Assembly (NCBI GenBank): GCA_013399855.1
Contig: VXAY01005801.1
Span: 186,001-250,000, forward strand
DNA: 64,000 bases
Direction of reading: 5' to 3'
Origin: Oxyruncus cristatus
Lineage: Eukaryota; Chordata; Aves; Passeriformes; Cotingidae
The position numbers and the translations under genes were made by a program. Every line of letters begins with the position of its first letter. Positions within the stretch are counted from its first letter, which is position 1. The notes under the pieces were generated by a model, which was not told where the DNA came from, did no database searches, and saw only the letters and a list, made by a program, of their open reading frames with translations. Positions 23,355 through 34,505 of this stretch are shown piece after piece.

Positions 23355-24734
23355 GTAATTTCAGGTCTTTTTATTGGCTGTGTTAACTCACTTTTTGTTA
23401 GCAGTAGATTGGAAATGCACCGAAACCAACTAGAGCTTAATTTTGTGTATCTCCATCCACTTCATTAGTTAAATAACTATTAAAATTGCTCCTGCTAAAT
23501 GTTAGGCCTGTCTTAGATGTACAGCTGCAGCTCAGCTGTCTCACCTGAAGTTCTGCAAAACCTTTTCAGCTGGAAAATTTCAAAAGAAAAAATATTCTCC
23601 TTTATTTGAATTGAAATAAAATTTTTGAAATAAAATATTGGAATAAAATGCTTTGGGGGAAGAGGTAAACAGTGGAGTAGAACATAACCAGGAATGTTTT
23701 TACTATGTCATAAAAGCTGTTGGTTTTCACAAGTCACTTCTTTGTAGAGCAAATGAGCAGTGAAAAACGTGCTGAACACGGGCCCAGGGAGAAGCAGCTT
23801 TAATTAAAGTTTGCCAGCACTGATTTATGTCTTAGTGCAGGACTGGAGGTGAATCCTGGTGGCACTGAAGCTAATGGAAAAAGGCTTTTTTTGGGTGGTA
23901 ATTCTTCTGAGATCTCAGCCATGCCCTGAGTGCTGCCAGTGGAGATGGGTAAGGACACGATCCCATCGGTGCAGGCAGTGGGAATAAGGGGAATATAAAA
24001 CTAATCAGCTGACTTGAGTAATAAAATGCCATTTTCTGAATGGCAGTCAGGGATTAATCAGGGTAGCTGTGATTTACCAGCGTTAGGAGAGGGCTCGGTG
24101 TCTGTTCTGGCACATGGCCCCCCTGAGCTGTACTGGTGCATTTGCACCTCTGCATCTTCATTCATGGTTTTCTTGCTTTTTCACTGATCTTCTTAAGTTA
24201 TAAGTGCTTAAAAACCATCAGTGAGAGCCAGGGGGGCATTTCCAGCAAGATTTGAGGGAAAGATAAAAGTTTTAACCCCAATTAAGTTCCTTCAAGCATC
24301 GCGCAAGTGGAAATAAAAGATACCAAATAGTGTTGTCCTGAAGGAGCCAGGGAACGTGAGGCAGAAAATGTTGCTAAATGAGCTTGCTGGATGTGTGAAA
24401 AGAATGTTTCCCTGCCCCAAATTGGCCTTGAGGATGCTCTGGGCTGCGTGAGGACTGTCAGTGGTACCTGGGATGAAGAAGAGCAGCGTCTTGTGCTTTT
24501 CAGAAGCACCTGAAGTGCTTCTGTGCTCAGAGGGAATGAGCCGCTCTTGAGTTCTCAGACACATTCTGGTGTTGGAGCTGCAAACCTATTCGGGGCCTGG
24601 AGGCATGAACAGAGGAGTACAAATTTTTTTAATAAACTTGATCTGGAACAGGTCCTTTGGGGAAGGAGTAGTGAGGAGGTCGGGCCCTAAATTCACCTCT
24701 GCTAAAAAATTTAAATTCTGCATGTGGTTGGCAC

Positions 24735-25051
24735 GGGGCTCCAGGAGGGCTGGAGAGGGACTGGGGACAAGGGATGGAGTGGCAGGACAAGGGGGAATCG
24801 CTTCCCACTGCCAGAGGGCAGGGGTAGATGGGATATTGGGAAGGAATTGTTCCCTGGGAGGGTGGGGAGGCCCTGGTCCAGGTTGCCCAGAGAAGCTGTG
24901 GCTGCCCCTGGATCCCTGGGAGTGTCCAAGGCCAGGTTGGACGGGGCTTGGAGCAACCTGGGCTAGTGGGAGGCGTCCCTGCCCATGGCAGGGGGTGGAA
25001 CAAGGTGAGCTTTAAGGTCCTTTCCAGCTCAGGTCATTCTGTGATTTCCAT
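24735..25051 (+). mobile_element. CR1 LINE 3' end
   Basis: Sense CR1, well preserved: GAGGGCTGGAGAGGGACTGG, GGGATATTGGGAAGGAATTG, GCCCAGAGAAGCTGTGGCTG, GGACGGGGCTTGGAGCAACC, ending CATTCTGTGATTTCCATGG. Confidence 0.92.
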
Positions 25052-26647
25052 GGTAACGATTTTGGGCTGCTTTGCTATTGGGAAAGCCGCTCATCTTTTC
25101 CTGTATAAATCCCCAGGCTTTCCTTAGGCTGGGAAGGTGAGTTTGTGCTGCCTTATTTCAATTTTCTTCTGCTTTATAAAGACCTCAAAGGCAAAACTGA
25201 CCTTTCTTTTCCATTTTTTGAACTCTTAACACAGTGATTTTGATGGCTTGTTCTTGGTACATGGAACAAACTCTCCATGTAACCCGAGCTCATCCCTGGG
25301 GTGAGGATCCTTTGAGATCCTCTGCTCAGCCCTGACAGTTCCCACAGGAAAATGACCCAGGTCGGATATGATTAGTTCATAAAAACCACTCTCTGATGCG
25401 AGGAAGTAGGTTAGAAAAAGAACAGTGACCTCAGAAAATCTGTACAGGCTCATGATCATTTATTATAATAATCGGGCTGATTTCAGAGAGGATCAAGACA
25501 GATTTTCCTTTATGAGTCATGTCATCCTGCTACCAAAATGCAAATGTTGCTACAGCACTGCAAGTGCCCTCATGGAGTTGCCACTTTGCTTTTGTTATCC
25601 TGAGGGGAAGAAGGGATTGAGATTTTTTTTCTTACTTTTTTAGCTGAGTGCAGTTGCATGAAAATGTACAAATAAAGTACACCAATAGCCCCAGTTTGTA
25701 CTTCCTCGAAGTCTCATTTTGTGGGGAACTGGCTTGATTTTACTGCTGAAAAAAACCCCAAAACATATTAGTTAATAGTTTAGATTGTGTTCGCTGTCTG
25801 GCATGCTCCAAAAAAAACCTTAAAGAAAATAAAAAAATCCTTAATCTCTGCTTGAAAATAGCCAAAACTAGCAGGAAAATACAGTAATTAGAGGCAAAAA
25901 TCAGTGGTTTTCCCTATTCTTTTCTTTCTCCCTGCGTAGTTAGGGCAAGGAATTTGCCTTCTTTCCCTGTGGCCTTTCAGAGAAGAGAGCAAAAGTTTTT
26001 ATTTCAGTTGTCTACTTTCAGTACATGTGAAATTGTTTGAGGCCTTGGTTGAGGAGAGTAAAGTGAAGTTTAAATACCTTTACATTCTGTCCCTTTCAGC
26101 TTGAGAATTTCTTACCTGGTTTTTCCTTCTGCTTTTATGGGTATTTTATTGTGGCAACTGAGAAATCTGTCACTGAGAGCAGTGAAATGTGTGGAAAATA
26201 ATATTTGTCACTAGGAAAACTGCTTAATAGCAAACCTCTTGAAGTACCTAATTCCATCTTTATTATTGTGGTTTTTTTGCTGTCCCAGTTTTCCGCTCTT
26301 TCACTACCGTGATTCAGATATTTCAACAGGTTGTACAGTGATGGTTGGAGCATGGAGCAGTGGTGCTGTAGCATTTCTGATGACTGATTGAGATCCACTG
26401 GGTTTCTGTAGACATCTCTCATTTTACGTACAGCATGAACTGTGCTGGGCACAGGGAAAACCGAGCAAGGAAAGGAGAGAGCTGGGAAGGGGCAGCGGAT
26501 GGCAAAAAACATCATTAATAAGTGAAAAACATCATTGCCATAAATTTGCCTGAAGGTCCGAGGCTTCCTTAGCCCATGAAGAGATTTTGGGTATTTTGTC
26601 TTTACAGGAAAACTTGTCAAGTGGCCTTAAGGTGTGTGTCCTACACC

Positions 26648-26970
26648 CATGGAATCCTGGAATGCTTTGGGTTGGAAGAGACCTTAAAGCTCAGGACCAG
26701 GTTGCTCCAAGCCCCGTCCAACCTGGCCTTGGACACTCCCAGGGGTCCAGGGGCAGCCACAGCTTCTCTGGGCAACCTGGGCCAGGGCCTCCCCACTCTT
26801 CTGTCTATCCCTGCCCTCTGGCAGTGGGAAGCCATTCCCCCTTCTCCTGTCCCTCCAGGCCCTTGGAAATGGTCTCTCTCCATGTTTCTTGTCAGCCTCC
26901 TCAGGCACTGGAAAGACACAATTAGGTCACCCTGAAGCTTCTCTTCTCCAGGCTGAACAACCTCAATTCT
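26648..26970 (-). mobile_element. CR1 LINE 3' end, antisense
   Basis: Reverse-complement CR1: GGAATCCTGGAATGCTTTGG, AGGTTGCTCCAAGCCCCGTC, TCTGGCAGTGGGAAGCCATT, ending at CTTCTCTTCTCCAGGCTGAA. The CCCATGGGCAGGGACACC block near the tail is deleted. Confidence 0.9.
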
Positions 26971-27332
26971 TCTCTTTTTAATCCTTGAAGTCATGAAACC
27001 AAAATAACCCATTTCAATTTTTCCATGTTTCTTAATTTCTACCTAATCTGTTCTTGCAGTGGCATGACCCACGTTCGAGGGCTCTTTTCCAAGAACAATT
27101 AAGTATCTCTCTGCTTGAAAATGGAAAATCCAGCATGCAGGGGATCGGTGCATGACCAGTTCACCTCTGAAAAATTCTACCTGAGATCACCAGTGCCAGC
27201 TAGTTCAGAGGTCCTGCCCTGGGTCTGGATTGCACAGAGCATTTTGGGTATTTGGAGCTTGGAAGATGCTCATGGATTACAGCTTTTAAACCTGTACCTT
27301 GCTGTCAAACTGCAGGGCAGTTTGGGGGAAAT

Positions 27333-27536
27333 CTTAGAATCATGGAATATCTGGGAGGGACCCACAGGGATCATCCAGTCCAAGCCCTGGCCCTGCACCG
27401 ACACCCCAACAATCCCACCCTGTCCCTCAGAGCGTTGTCCAAACCCTCCTGGAGCTCTGGCAGCCTTGGGGCCGTGACACTGCCCTGGGGAGCCTGGTCA
27501 GTGCCAACCACCCTCTGGGGGAAGAACCTTTTCCTA
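27333..27536 (-). mobile_element. CR1 LINE 3' end, antisense, second subfamily
   Basis: Reverse-complement copy: ATCATGGAATATCTGGGAGG, CAGTCCAAGCCCTGGCCCTG, CTCCTGGAGCTCTGGCAGCC, CCAACCACCCTCTGGGGGAA. Confidence 0.9.
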
Positions 27537-29307
27537 TAAAGAAACCTTCATAAAAGCCATCTCCAACCCCCACTTAATGTTTTATTCCTGTGGTTATTTG
27601 CGACCCTTTGCCCATCAGGCTATTAATTTCCATCTCCAGAGCAAACATGATTAGCAGGAAGAGGAAACAAAGCTGGGTTGTGTTTGCATTGCTCAGTCAA
27701 CGTCCCTGCAGACTCAGGTAAAAATATGGGGTAGGGACTTGAGAACATCTTGAAAAAGTATTTTGACCTGCTCTGTGTTTGGTTGGCTCGAGTTCAGGGA
27801 TATCTCCATCACAGTCCTGGAATGTCTCCATTGCATCTAATCTGTTGACAAAGGCTTCTGGAAAGGTTGGTCCTCACTTTGTCTGTCCAGGGCAAGGTCG
27901 CTACAAGCGTTGCCGTGAAAAGCTGACAAGTCAAACACTGAAGCCCAGTTTCCTCCCAAGTATAAAGTGAGTCTGACCAGAGCTGATATTGTGACCAAGA
28001 ATGTCTTTGTAAGCTTAGGGTTATCCTTCTAAATCTCCTTTTTCTCCCAAGAAAATCACTTCTTGCAGCAGCAGTACATGCACCTATTTTGCCAAATTTC
28101 CAGTACATTAAATATTAATGCAATAGAGCTGATATTGCTGCATGCAAAGTGTCTGAGGAGAGTAAGAGACACCTTCTTTTGCTCTTCTTCCCGTATATTT
28201 CAGCCCATGTTTCTCAAATCTTGTTAACTATGAAGCTCTATCAGTCTGGGACAGCTGGAGATGGAATTTCTAAAATCATATATTATGGCAGCTGTTGAAC
28301 TTCAATTCTGTTTCATTCCAGTTTTGATTCCTGGTTTTGCCCCCAAAGTGTTATTCAAATCACTTATCTTTCCAAGCATTCAGCATTTGTGGGTTTAAGT
28401 AACCTTCTAAATACATGGGCTCGTGTAGTCAGTTAATTTTCCTTTTTCAGGCTGTCACAGTAGAAAGTGGCCTGGTTTCAAATCCTGTCATTAAATACTT
28501 AGGGCCTTGTGTTTTGCATAAAGCCTTTATTTATCTTTTGTGTGTGTGTGTTGCTTCTGAAGTGCAGCAGAGAAGGTTTTTTACAGCTCTTTTTTTAACT
28601 GTGTCACCGAGGTGGGTTATTGCTCCCTGGGAGGTTAATGAACACTTCCAGTTGTGTGGGGAGAAACTGCAGAAGGAGGGACTAAAGGGCAGCCTTCATC
28701 CTTTTCAGAATTTCAGAAGAAAATATAGAAGGAGGGAGATAAAAACCCTCACACATGGCTATAAATTTGGGGTTGAAACCTTTTAAGGGGAGATGAACTC
28801 CGTTTCATGATTTTTTGGGGCATTTCAAGGGTTTATCCCATGTTGAAAATCCAGTGTCTAAAAATACTGTAGGAAATAAGATTTGCTCTGTTAAGAGCAA
28901 CCAGTTTAGGAAAATTAAGTAGTTCTGTGTTGGAAATTTGCTTTGGATCACTGTGCTGGGTGTGAAAGAAGCAGAACGCTGATTGTTTCAGGAGAAAAGT
29001 GACTTAATTAAAGTGCTTTTTAGTTGGTAAATGCTGTGCACAACCTATTGCATGTTCAGAATGATTGGACCTGCTAAAGTAGCTCAGTTCCCAACAGCAG
29101 GATTAGCTTGTACTCCTAACAAAAAAGGTAAACTTTTGTTAATATATCTAAATTTTAGCATTTCAGTCAATACATTCTGTTTAAGATATTGTGTGCTTGT
29201 GTCTTGGGTTTGAACACGTTTTTGACTTTCCACATGAAATGTCATATTTCACTGAGCCTGTAAAGGATCAGAAATATCTTATAAAGCAATTAGAATCCCT
29301 GAGTTTT

Positions 29308-29453
29308 TCCATGGAAGTGTTGAAGGCCAAGCTGGATGGGGCTCTAACCAACCTTCTAGTGGAAGGTGTCCCTGCCCAGTGCAGGGGAGGGTTGGACCTA
29401 CAGGATCTTTAATGTCCCTTCCAAACCAAACCATTCTGGGATTCTGGGATTCA
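29308..29453 (+). mobile_element. CR1 LINE 3' tail
   Basis: Sense CR1 tail: GAAGTGTTGAAGGCCAAGC, GTGGAAGGTGTCCCTGCCCA, ending CATTCTGGGATTCTGGGATTC. It stands 130 bases before the minisatellite. Confidence 0.88.
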
Positions 29454-29608
29454 GTGACTCACATACTCCCCTTGGTGGTTAAGGTTGTATGAAAATGTGA
29501 TTAACTCAAATATTACAGCGTTGGCTTCTTTTTTTAGGGACAGGGTTTGGTTTCTGCTCTTCCAGTTCGTCAGCCGTCCTTGGGCAAAGGTGGTTTGGCA
29601 GCTGTAGG

Positions 29609-29794
29609 TGATGTTTTGAGTTGTAGGTGATGTTTTGGCAGTTGTAGGAGGTGGTTTGGCAGATGTAGGGGGTGATTTGGCAGTAGTAGGGGGTGGTTTG
29701 GCAGCTGTAGGTGATGTTTTGGCAGCTGTAGGTGGCGGTTTCAGAAATGTAGGTGGTGGTTTCAGAGATGTAGGATGTGGTTTCACAGATGTAG
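29609..29794 (+). repeat. 186-bp segment, copy 1 of identical pair
   Basis: This part of the minisatellite is repeated base for base, by eye, at 29892-30077, immediately after a lone N at 29891. The offset is 283 bases. Confidence 0.88.
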
Positions 29795-29890
29795 CAGGTG
29801 GTTTCACAGATGTAGGAGGTGGTTTCAGAGATGTAGGATGTGGTTTCACAGATGTAGGATGTGGTTTCACAGATGTAGGAGGTGGTTTCA

Positions 29891-30077
29891 NTGATGTTTT
29901 GAGTTGTAGGTGATGTTTTGGCAGTTGTAGGAGGTGGTTTGGCAGATGTAGGGGGTGATTTGGCAGTAGTAGGGGGTGGTTTGGCAGCTGTAGGTGATGT
30001 TTTGGCAGCTGTAGGTGGCGGTTTCAGAAATGTAGGTGGTGGTTTCAGAGATGTAGGATGTGGTTTCACAGATGTAG
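29891..30077 (+). repeat. lone N plus 186-bp identical copy 2
   Basis: A single undetermined base at 29891 is followed by a second copy of 29609-29794, and the sequence then enters a gap. This is the pattern left when two overlapping contig ends are joined without merging. A true recent duplication is the alternative. Confidence 0.85.
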
Positions 30078-30250
30078 NNNNNNNNNNNNNNNNNNNNNNN
30101 NNNNNNNNNNNNNNNNNNNNNNNNNNNNNNNNNNNNNNNNNNNNNNNNNNNNNNNNNNNNNNNNNNNNNNNNNNNNNNNNNNNNNNNNNNNNNNNNNNNN
30201 NNNNNNNNNNNNNNNNNNNNNNNNNNNNNNNNNNNNNNNNNNNNNNNNNN
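30078..30250. other. assembly gap (173 N)
   Basis: A run of N inside the minisatellite. The true array length is therefore unknown. Confidence 0.99.
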
Positions 30251-30690
30251 TTTCACAGATGTAGGAGGTGGTTTCAGAGATGTAGGAGGTGGTTTCACAG
30301 ATGTAGGAGGTGGTTTCACAGATGTAGGAGGTGGTTTCAGAGATGGAAGTGGTGGTTTCACAGTTGCACGAGGTGGCTTGGCAGTTGTAGGAGGTGCTTT
30401 GGGCATCTGTGACCTGCTGAAGTTTGGGTGTGCTGCTACATTGACTGATAGATTATTTTAGATGGTAGCATAGCAGAGATGTCACTGAGCTCCTCTACAC
30501 TCCTCTGAGGGTGTCACAGGGGATGAAGGAGGTTACTCAGCAGGCAGAAGTTTATCCTGCTGGCTGATTAAGTACTGCTCATGTGGCTTTATGTCTCCCA
30601 TGGGATGTTTGAGGGGACATGTGGTTGTACAAATGAAAAGCCAGTTGAGGAGCCAGGGTGGCAAAACAACCCCTACGGGAAGAAGAGCAA

Positions 30691-30825
30691 CTAGGCCAGG
30701 CTGGGTGGGGCTGTGAGCAGCCTGATCTAGTGGAAGATGTCCCTGCCCATGGCAGGGACTTGGAATGAGATGGGCTTTAAGGTCCCTTCAAACCCAAACC
30801 ATTCTGGGATTCTGTTCTGTGATTC
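30691..30825 (+). mobile_element. CR1 LINE 3' tail
   Basis: Sense CR1 tail: GGAAGATGTCCCTGCCCATG, GGGCTTTAAGGTCCCTTC, ending ATTCTGTTCTGTGATTCC. Confidence 0.87.
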
Positions 30826-31235
30826 CTCTTGTGACTGAAAGCAAAAATGTTGCCTGAGCTCTAATTTCTGGCTGTGTGTGTAAATGTTTGGTTTAGCATT
30901 GCAAGCTACAGAAGTGGGATAAACCTTCTGCCTTTCCCAGGGGCAAGATAAGAACCCCCTCGTTTCATTACGTTCATCAGTAGAATTGGGGTCTAATATC
31001 AGGCCTTAGATTTTTCTCATGCTCAGAATCAAAACTGTGCAATGGTAAGGAAGAAACACTGCAGGGGGGAGTGACCACGGAGCTGGCAGAGATGGTGCAG
31101 AGCCAGCAGGGTACAGAGGGATGGGCCCAGCTGTGTTTGTCTCACCTTGAGGTCACCCCCAAGCACAGCCTGTCAGGGGGGTGAGTGTCACCTTGCCCTG
31201 TGAAATGACGTCTGGGATGTGTTTCCGACGGCTTC

Positions 31236-31480
31236 AAGTTGCACGAGGAGAGGTTTGGTTTGAGTATTAGGGAAAATTTCTTCATGGAAAGGGCGGTCAA
31301 GCATTGGAACAGGCTGCCCGGGGCAGTGGTGGAGGTCCCCATCCCGGGAGGGATTTAATAGGTGTCTGGATGTGGCACTTGGGGACATGGGTTGGTGGTG
31401 GCCTTGGCAGTGCTGGGGAATGGTCTGACTTGATGATCTCAGAGGGCTTTTCCAACCTGATGGTTCTGTGATTCTCTGTG
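31236..31480 (+). mobile_element. CR1 LINE 3' end, third subfamily
   Basis: Sense copy related to those at 1-250 and 6451-6610: AGTTGCACGAGGAGAGGTTT, GAGTATTAGGGAAAATTTCT, GGAACAGGCTGCCCGGGGCA, GTGTCTGGATGTGGCACTTG, GGTTCTGTGATTC. Confidence 0.9.
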
Positions 31481-32021
31481 TGTATCCATAAGGGAACAAC
31501 TGCCATGTCCCTCCCCTTGGCTCGTTAGAGTATGTGCACATTAACTCAAACTTTGATCTCCAGTTCTGCACAACGAGGGCTTGGAATGCCAGACCTGGGC
31601 GTGAAGCCTCCTGGCAGTACCAAGGCTGTCCCTTTGAATGGTGTAGGGAGAGATGGGAACTTCCAGTAAATAAATATGATCCTGTTGTTACTTTTGCAAC
31701 ATAATAAGTGTCTTCTTCTCCCTTCCCCTTTTATAGGAAGTGTTATAAATTCCAATCCACAGAGAGTGAACTCGGTCTTAATTAGGTTTCTTAATTTGTA
31801 CCTTAAAATAACTGGCTTGCAGTCTTTAGTAAGCAGTTTTTCTCTGCTTCACGTTTTTGCACCTACGACCCTTAATTTAAACTGTATCTTTGTTGGACAG
31901 TGATTAGAAGTTCCTGCCTATGTTCCAGCTGTTGGAGTTTCCCCTCCACCTCCTCTCCCCCTCCGAGTTGCCTCCCCTGGCCCGTGAAGGCCCAACACTG
32001 ACACTGTGGTTTTAATTCCAG

Positions 32022-32215
32022 CTCACAGCTGTAGATGCGGACGAGGGACCCAATGGCCAGATAGTGTATGAAATTTTGGCTGGGGATCAGGGAGACTTCA
32101 TCATCAATGAGCGAACAGGCCTTGTCACCATCGCTCCAGGAGTGGTGCTGGCAGTGGGGCGATCCTACGCTCTCACTGTCAAGGCCTCTGACAGTGCTCC
32201 TCCTGCACAGAGAAG
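32022..32215 (+). CDS. PCDH15: PCDH15 exon: body of EC5
   Basis: This exon has 194 bases: 64 codons, plus AG of a split codon completed by G of the next exon (Arg). The acceptor is TTCCAG and the donor GTAACG. The product starts [13 protein letters not shown], with the DAD calcium-ligand motif at 32034-32042. It continues through [14 protein letters not shown] and ends SDSAPPAQR. Where most cadherin repeats have LDRE, EC5 here has LAVGRSY, at about 32148-32168. The acidic residue that would help coordinate calcium at the EC5-EC6 linker is missing, as in the mammalian protein as I remember it. The trait therefore looks ancestral and not a bird defect. Confidence 0.95.
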
Positions 32216-32759
32216 GTAACGCAGCTTTCCTCAACTCCTTATTCCAGCTGTGCTCCGTGTGGCACCCTCCTGTCTGTCCCTCCACCCTGCAATACAATCC
32301 TGTGTCTTCTGTGTGGTGGAAGGAAAAGTATCGTGTTAGAACTCTTTCCCTTTTTGTTCCTTAATTCTGTTTGCCTTATTTCCTTCCCCCCCTCCCCTTT
32401 CCATGATTTCATTTGCTTGTAATAGCCTGGGGGTTTTTTTTAGGAATTCCCAGTTGTGCTGTCACTGTGCATGTCCATTTGCTGGGAGAAGCTGAGGTGA
32501 GGGGATGTCAGGAGGAAAGCAAGTGGGAAGGGAGGTGCTTTTTGTTCAGAATGCAGAAAGGATCAGAAATAATCTGATTGCTGAGCTGGAGACCCTCTCT
32601 CCAGGTGAAGCATGTGCAAGGTCACCCAGACTTGGCATGAGGGGGCCACACCTGGCCAGCTGTGCCCGTGGTGAGCAGTGCCCCCACTAAGACCTGAATT
32701 CCCAACAGCAGAATTATTTCCTTTCCCCCAGCTGATAAAGAAGAGCAGGTTGCAAATTT

Positions 32760-32843
32760 AGGATGGTCAGGATAGGACCCTCTCATGCTCATGGCAGGGA
32801 GTGGAAAACACGGATCCCTTCCAACCCAAACCATCCTGTGTTC
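32760..32843 (+). mobile_element. CR1 LINE 3' tail, short
   Basis: Worn sense tail: CTCATGCTCATGGCAGGGAG, then CCTTCCAACCCAAACCATCC. Confidence 0.72.
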
Positions 32844-33118
32844 AAAAAAGTAAAGGTATTGAGTCCTGCTGACCTGGATCTTTGGAGTTTGTGCTCTAAA
32901 TATGGCAGTCGTGCCCAAATGTCATTTCAGGAAGGTGTGGGGTTGCAAAAAAATGCCTCTCATGGGCCTGGTGTTAATAATGTGACAACCTCCCTGTTCC
33001 AAAGAGGATGACAGAAAGGAACAGCAGGTTCCAGCTTTTAAACCTCCCACAGGCATAAAGTGCAAATCTTTTCCTCACATGGGGGATGTGAGAAGGAAAG
33101 GTAATACAGGTAATGAGT

Positions 33119-33314
33119 GGGCAGGGACACCTTCCACCAGCCCAGGTTGCTCCAAGCCCGTCCAACCTGGCCTTGGACACTTCCAGGGATCCAGGGGCAG
33201 CCACAGCTTCTCTGGGCAACCTGGGCCAGGGCCTCCCCACCCTCACAGGGAAGGATTTCTTCCCGCTATCCTGTCTAACCCTGCCCTCTGGCAGTGGGAA
33301 GCCATTCCCTCTTG
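33119..33314 (-). mobile_element. CR1 LINE 3' end, antisense, tail missing
   Basis: The + strand starts abruptly at GGGCAGGGACACCTTCCACC and runs through CCACAGCTTCTCTGGGCAAC to CAGTGGGAAGCCATTCCCTC. The terminal tail (TTTGGGTTGGAAGG) is absent, which is unusual for CR1 because truncation is normally at the 5' end. Confidence 0.88.
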
Positions 33315-33939
33315 AGCTGTCAATAAATGCCCTTCTGTTGTGGTGAACAAAAAACATTTTTGCTTTTCGAACTTGATTGAAGGCCTGGGCCTTATTTAGA
33401 TGTAGCAGAATCAGGAAGAACATGGTGCAGAAAAATATGTTTTATAAACTATTCAGCAGTGGAAAGGGGATAAACACACTAAACCCCAGCTCTTTGGATG
33501 TGTCTTCCATACACAGGCAGCAGCTATCCCAAGAAAACAGGCAGCCAGTGCTCAGGGCATGTTTTATCTGCTAATTCATTGTGTCTGTCGATCATCTGGT
33601 GATGGTGTTTTCTTTACTCCATCAATAGAAGTGGGGAACATCAATTCAGGAAGATCAGGGGATGTGAGGGGATGGTTTAAAATAGACAGGAGGATAGGAA
33701 ACTGCCTGTATTTTATAAGGAGTGAATTAGGGAATGTTCAACTCCCGCTGTAATTATCCATCTTCATGCTGCCTGTGGGAAGCTCAGGAGTGCCCTGGCC
33801 TAGCTGGCAACCAGGATTTTTGGGCACAGCTGGAGGATTGCTGAGCTTCCTTGGCATGAGCAGTGGTGGAGCATTAAAGGCTTTAGTTAAAGCGTTAAAG
33901 CATAAAGTCAGCTTGTACCTGGTGTTAATGTGGCGGGGG

Positions 33940-34450
33940 TGGGTTGGCCTTGGCCAGCTGTTGGACACCTTCTCAGCCATCTCACTATCCCTCCTCAGCA
34001 GGATGGGGGAGAAAATAAGGTGGGAAAGCTCTTGGATTGAGATCAGGACAGGGAAGTCACCAGTTACTGTCACAGGCAAGACAGACTCGACTTGGGGAGA
34101 ATTGATTTGACTGGTCCAGTGGAAGTTCCAACCCCCACAGCAGGGGGGGGAAACTCCACGAGGGTCCCTTCCAGCCCAAACCAATGGAGGGTTCTATGAT
34201 TCTATGAACTTATTGCCAGTTACAGTGGGGTTTGTTGGTAAGAAATAAAGACAACTCCCTCCCACCCTTTTTCCCAGGCTCAGCTGCAGTCCCTCATGCC
34301 AAACTGCTCTGCCTCTGAGTGTCATGGGTGTGGGGAACAGGGGTTATGGTCAGTCCACAGCAGCCACTCTCTCATTCCATCCTCCCCACACCTTTCCCTT
34401 TCCCACCGAGGTCTCCCCATGGGCTGCAGGGGAGTCTCTGCTCTGGCACC
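33940..34450. mobile_element. ERV/LTR-like fragment, interrupted by CR1
   Basis: I recall this as an avian endogenous-retrovirus-associated non-coding repeat. Marker runs are CTCATCTCAGCAGGATGGGG-like sequence near 33990, then GGAAAGCTCTTGGATTGAG, then CAAGACAGACTCGACTTGGG. The element resumes after the CR1 insertion with CTTATTGCCAGTTACAG. The same order recurs at 52700-53160 (CAAAACAGACTGAATTTGGG, then TTTGTTGCCTTCAAAATCAG). No viral open frame is present. The family name is uncertain. Confidence 0.5.
34110..34206 (+). mobile_element. CR1 LINE 3' tail nested in ERV-like repeat
   Basis: Sense CR1 tail from CTGGTCCAGTGGAAGTTCC to GGTTCTATGATTCTATGA. It splits the repeat described at 33940-34450, so it inserted later. 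Confidence 0.78.
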
Positions 34451-34457
34451 TGGAGCA

Positions 34458-34505
34458 CCTTCTCCTCCTCCTTCCTTCCTCCTCCTTCTTCCTTCCTCCT
34501 CCTCA
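34458..34505 (+). repeat. CT-rich low-complexity run
   Basis: Nearly pure pyrimidine made of CTCCTCCTTCCTTCCTCC-type units. Confidence 0.85.

Larger units (their letters stand above)
29589..30410. repeat. 21-bp minisatellite, interrupted by gap
   Basis: A tandem array of a 21-base unit of the form GGTGGTTT + CACAGATGTAGGA, with variants carrying GGCAGCTGTA, CAGAGATGTA or CAGAAATGTA. About 23 units precede the gap and 7-8 follow it. GGCAG-type units lie at the outer ends and CACAG/CAGAG-type units in the middle. Because 21 is a multiple of three, no unit contains a stop in several frames. The + strand can read GGFTDVG repeats and the minus strand KPPPTSV or TTSYICE repeats. There is no splice or start context making either a gene. 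The + strand is strongly G-rich and C-poor. Confidence 0.93.
23355..32021 (+). other. PCDH15: PCDH15 intron (8.67 kb)
   Basis: GTAATT to CAG. It holds CR1 copies at 24735-25051, 26648-26970, 27333-27536, 29308-29453, 30691-30825 and 31236-31480, the 21-bp minisatellite at 29589-30410 and an assembly gap inside it. The stretches 23355-24734, 25052-26647 and 27537-29307 hold no gene, RNA or repeat that I can name. Confidence 0.9.

Noticed and set aside
29451..30412. Repeat-protein-like open frames on both strands
   Set aside because: They come from a 21-bp minisatellite with stop-free units and cross assembly gaps. There is no start, splice or codon evidence for a gene. The array is kept as a finding.
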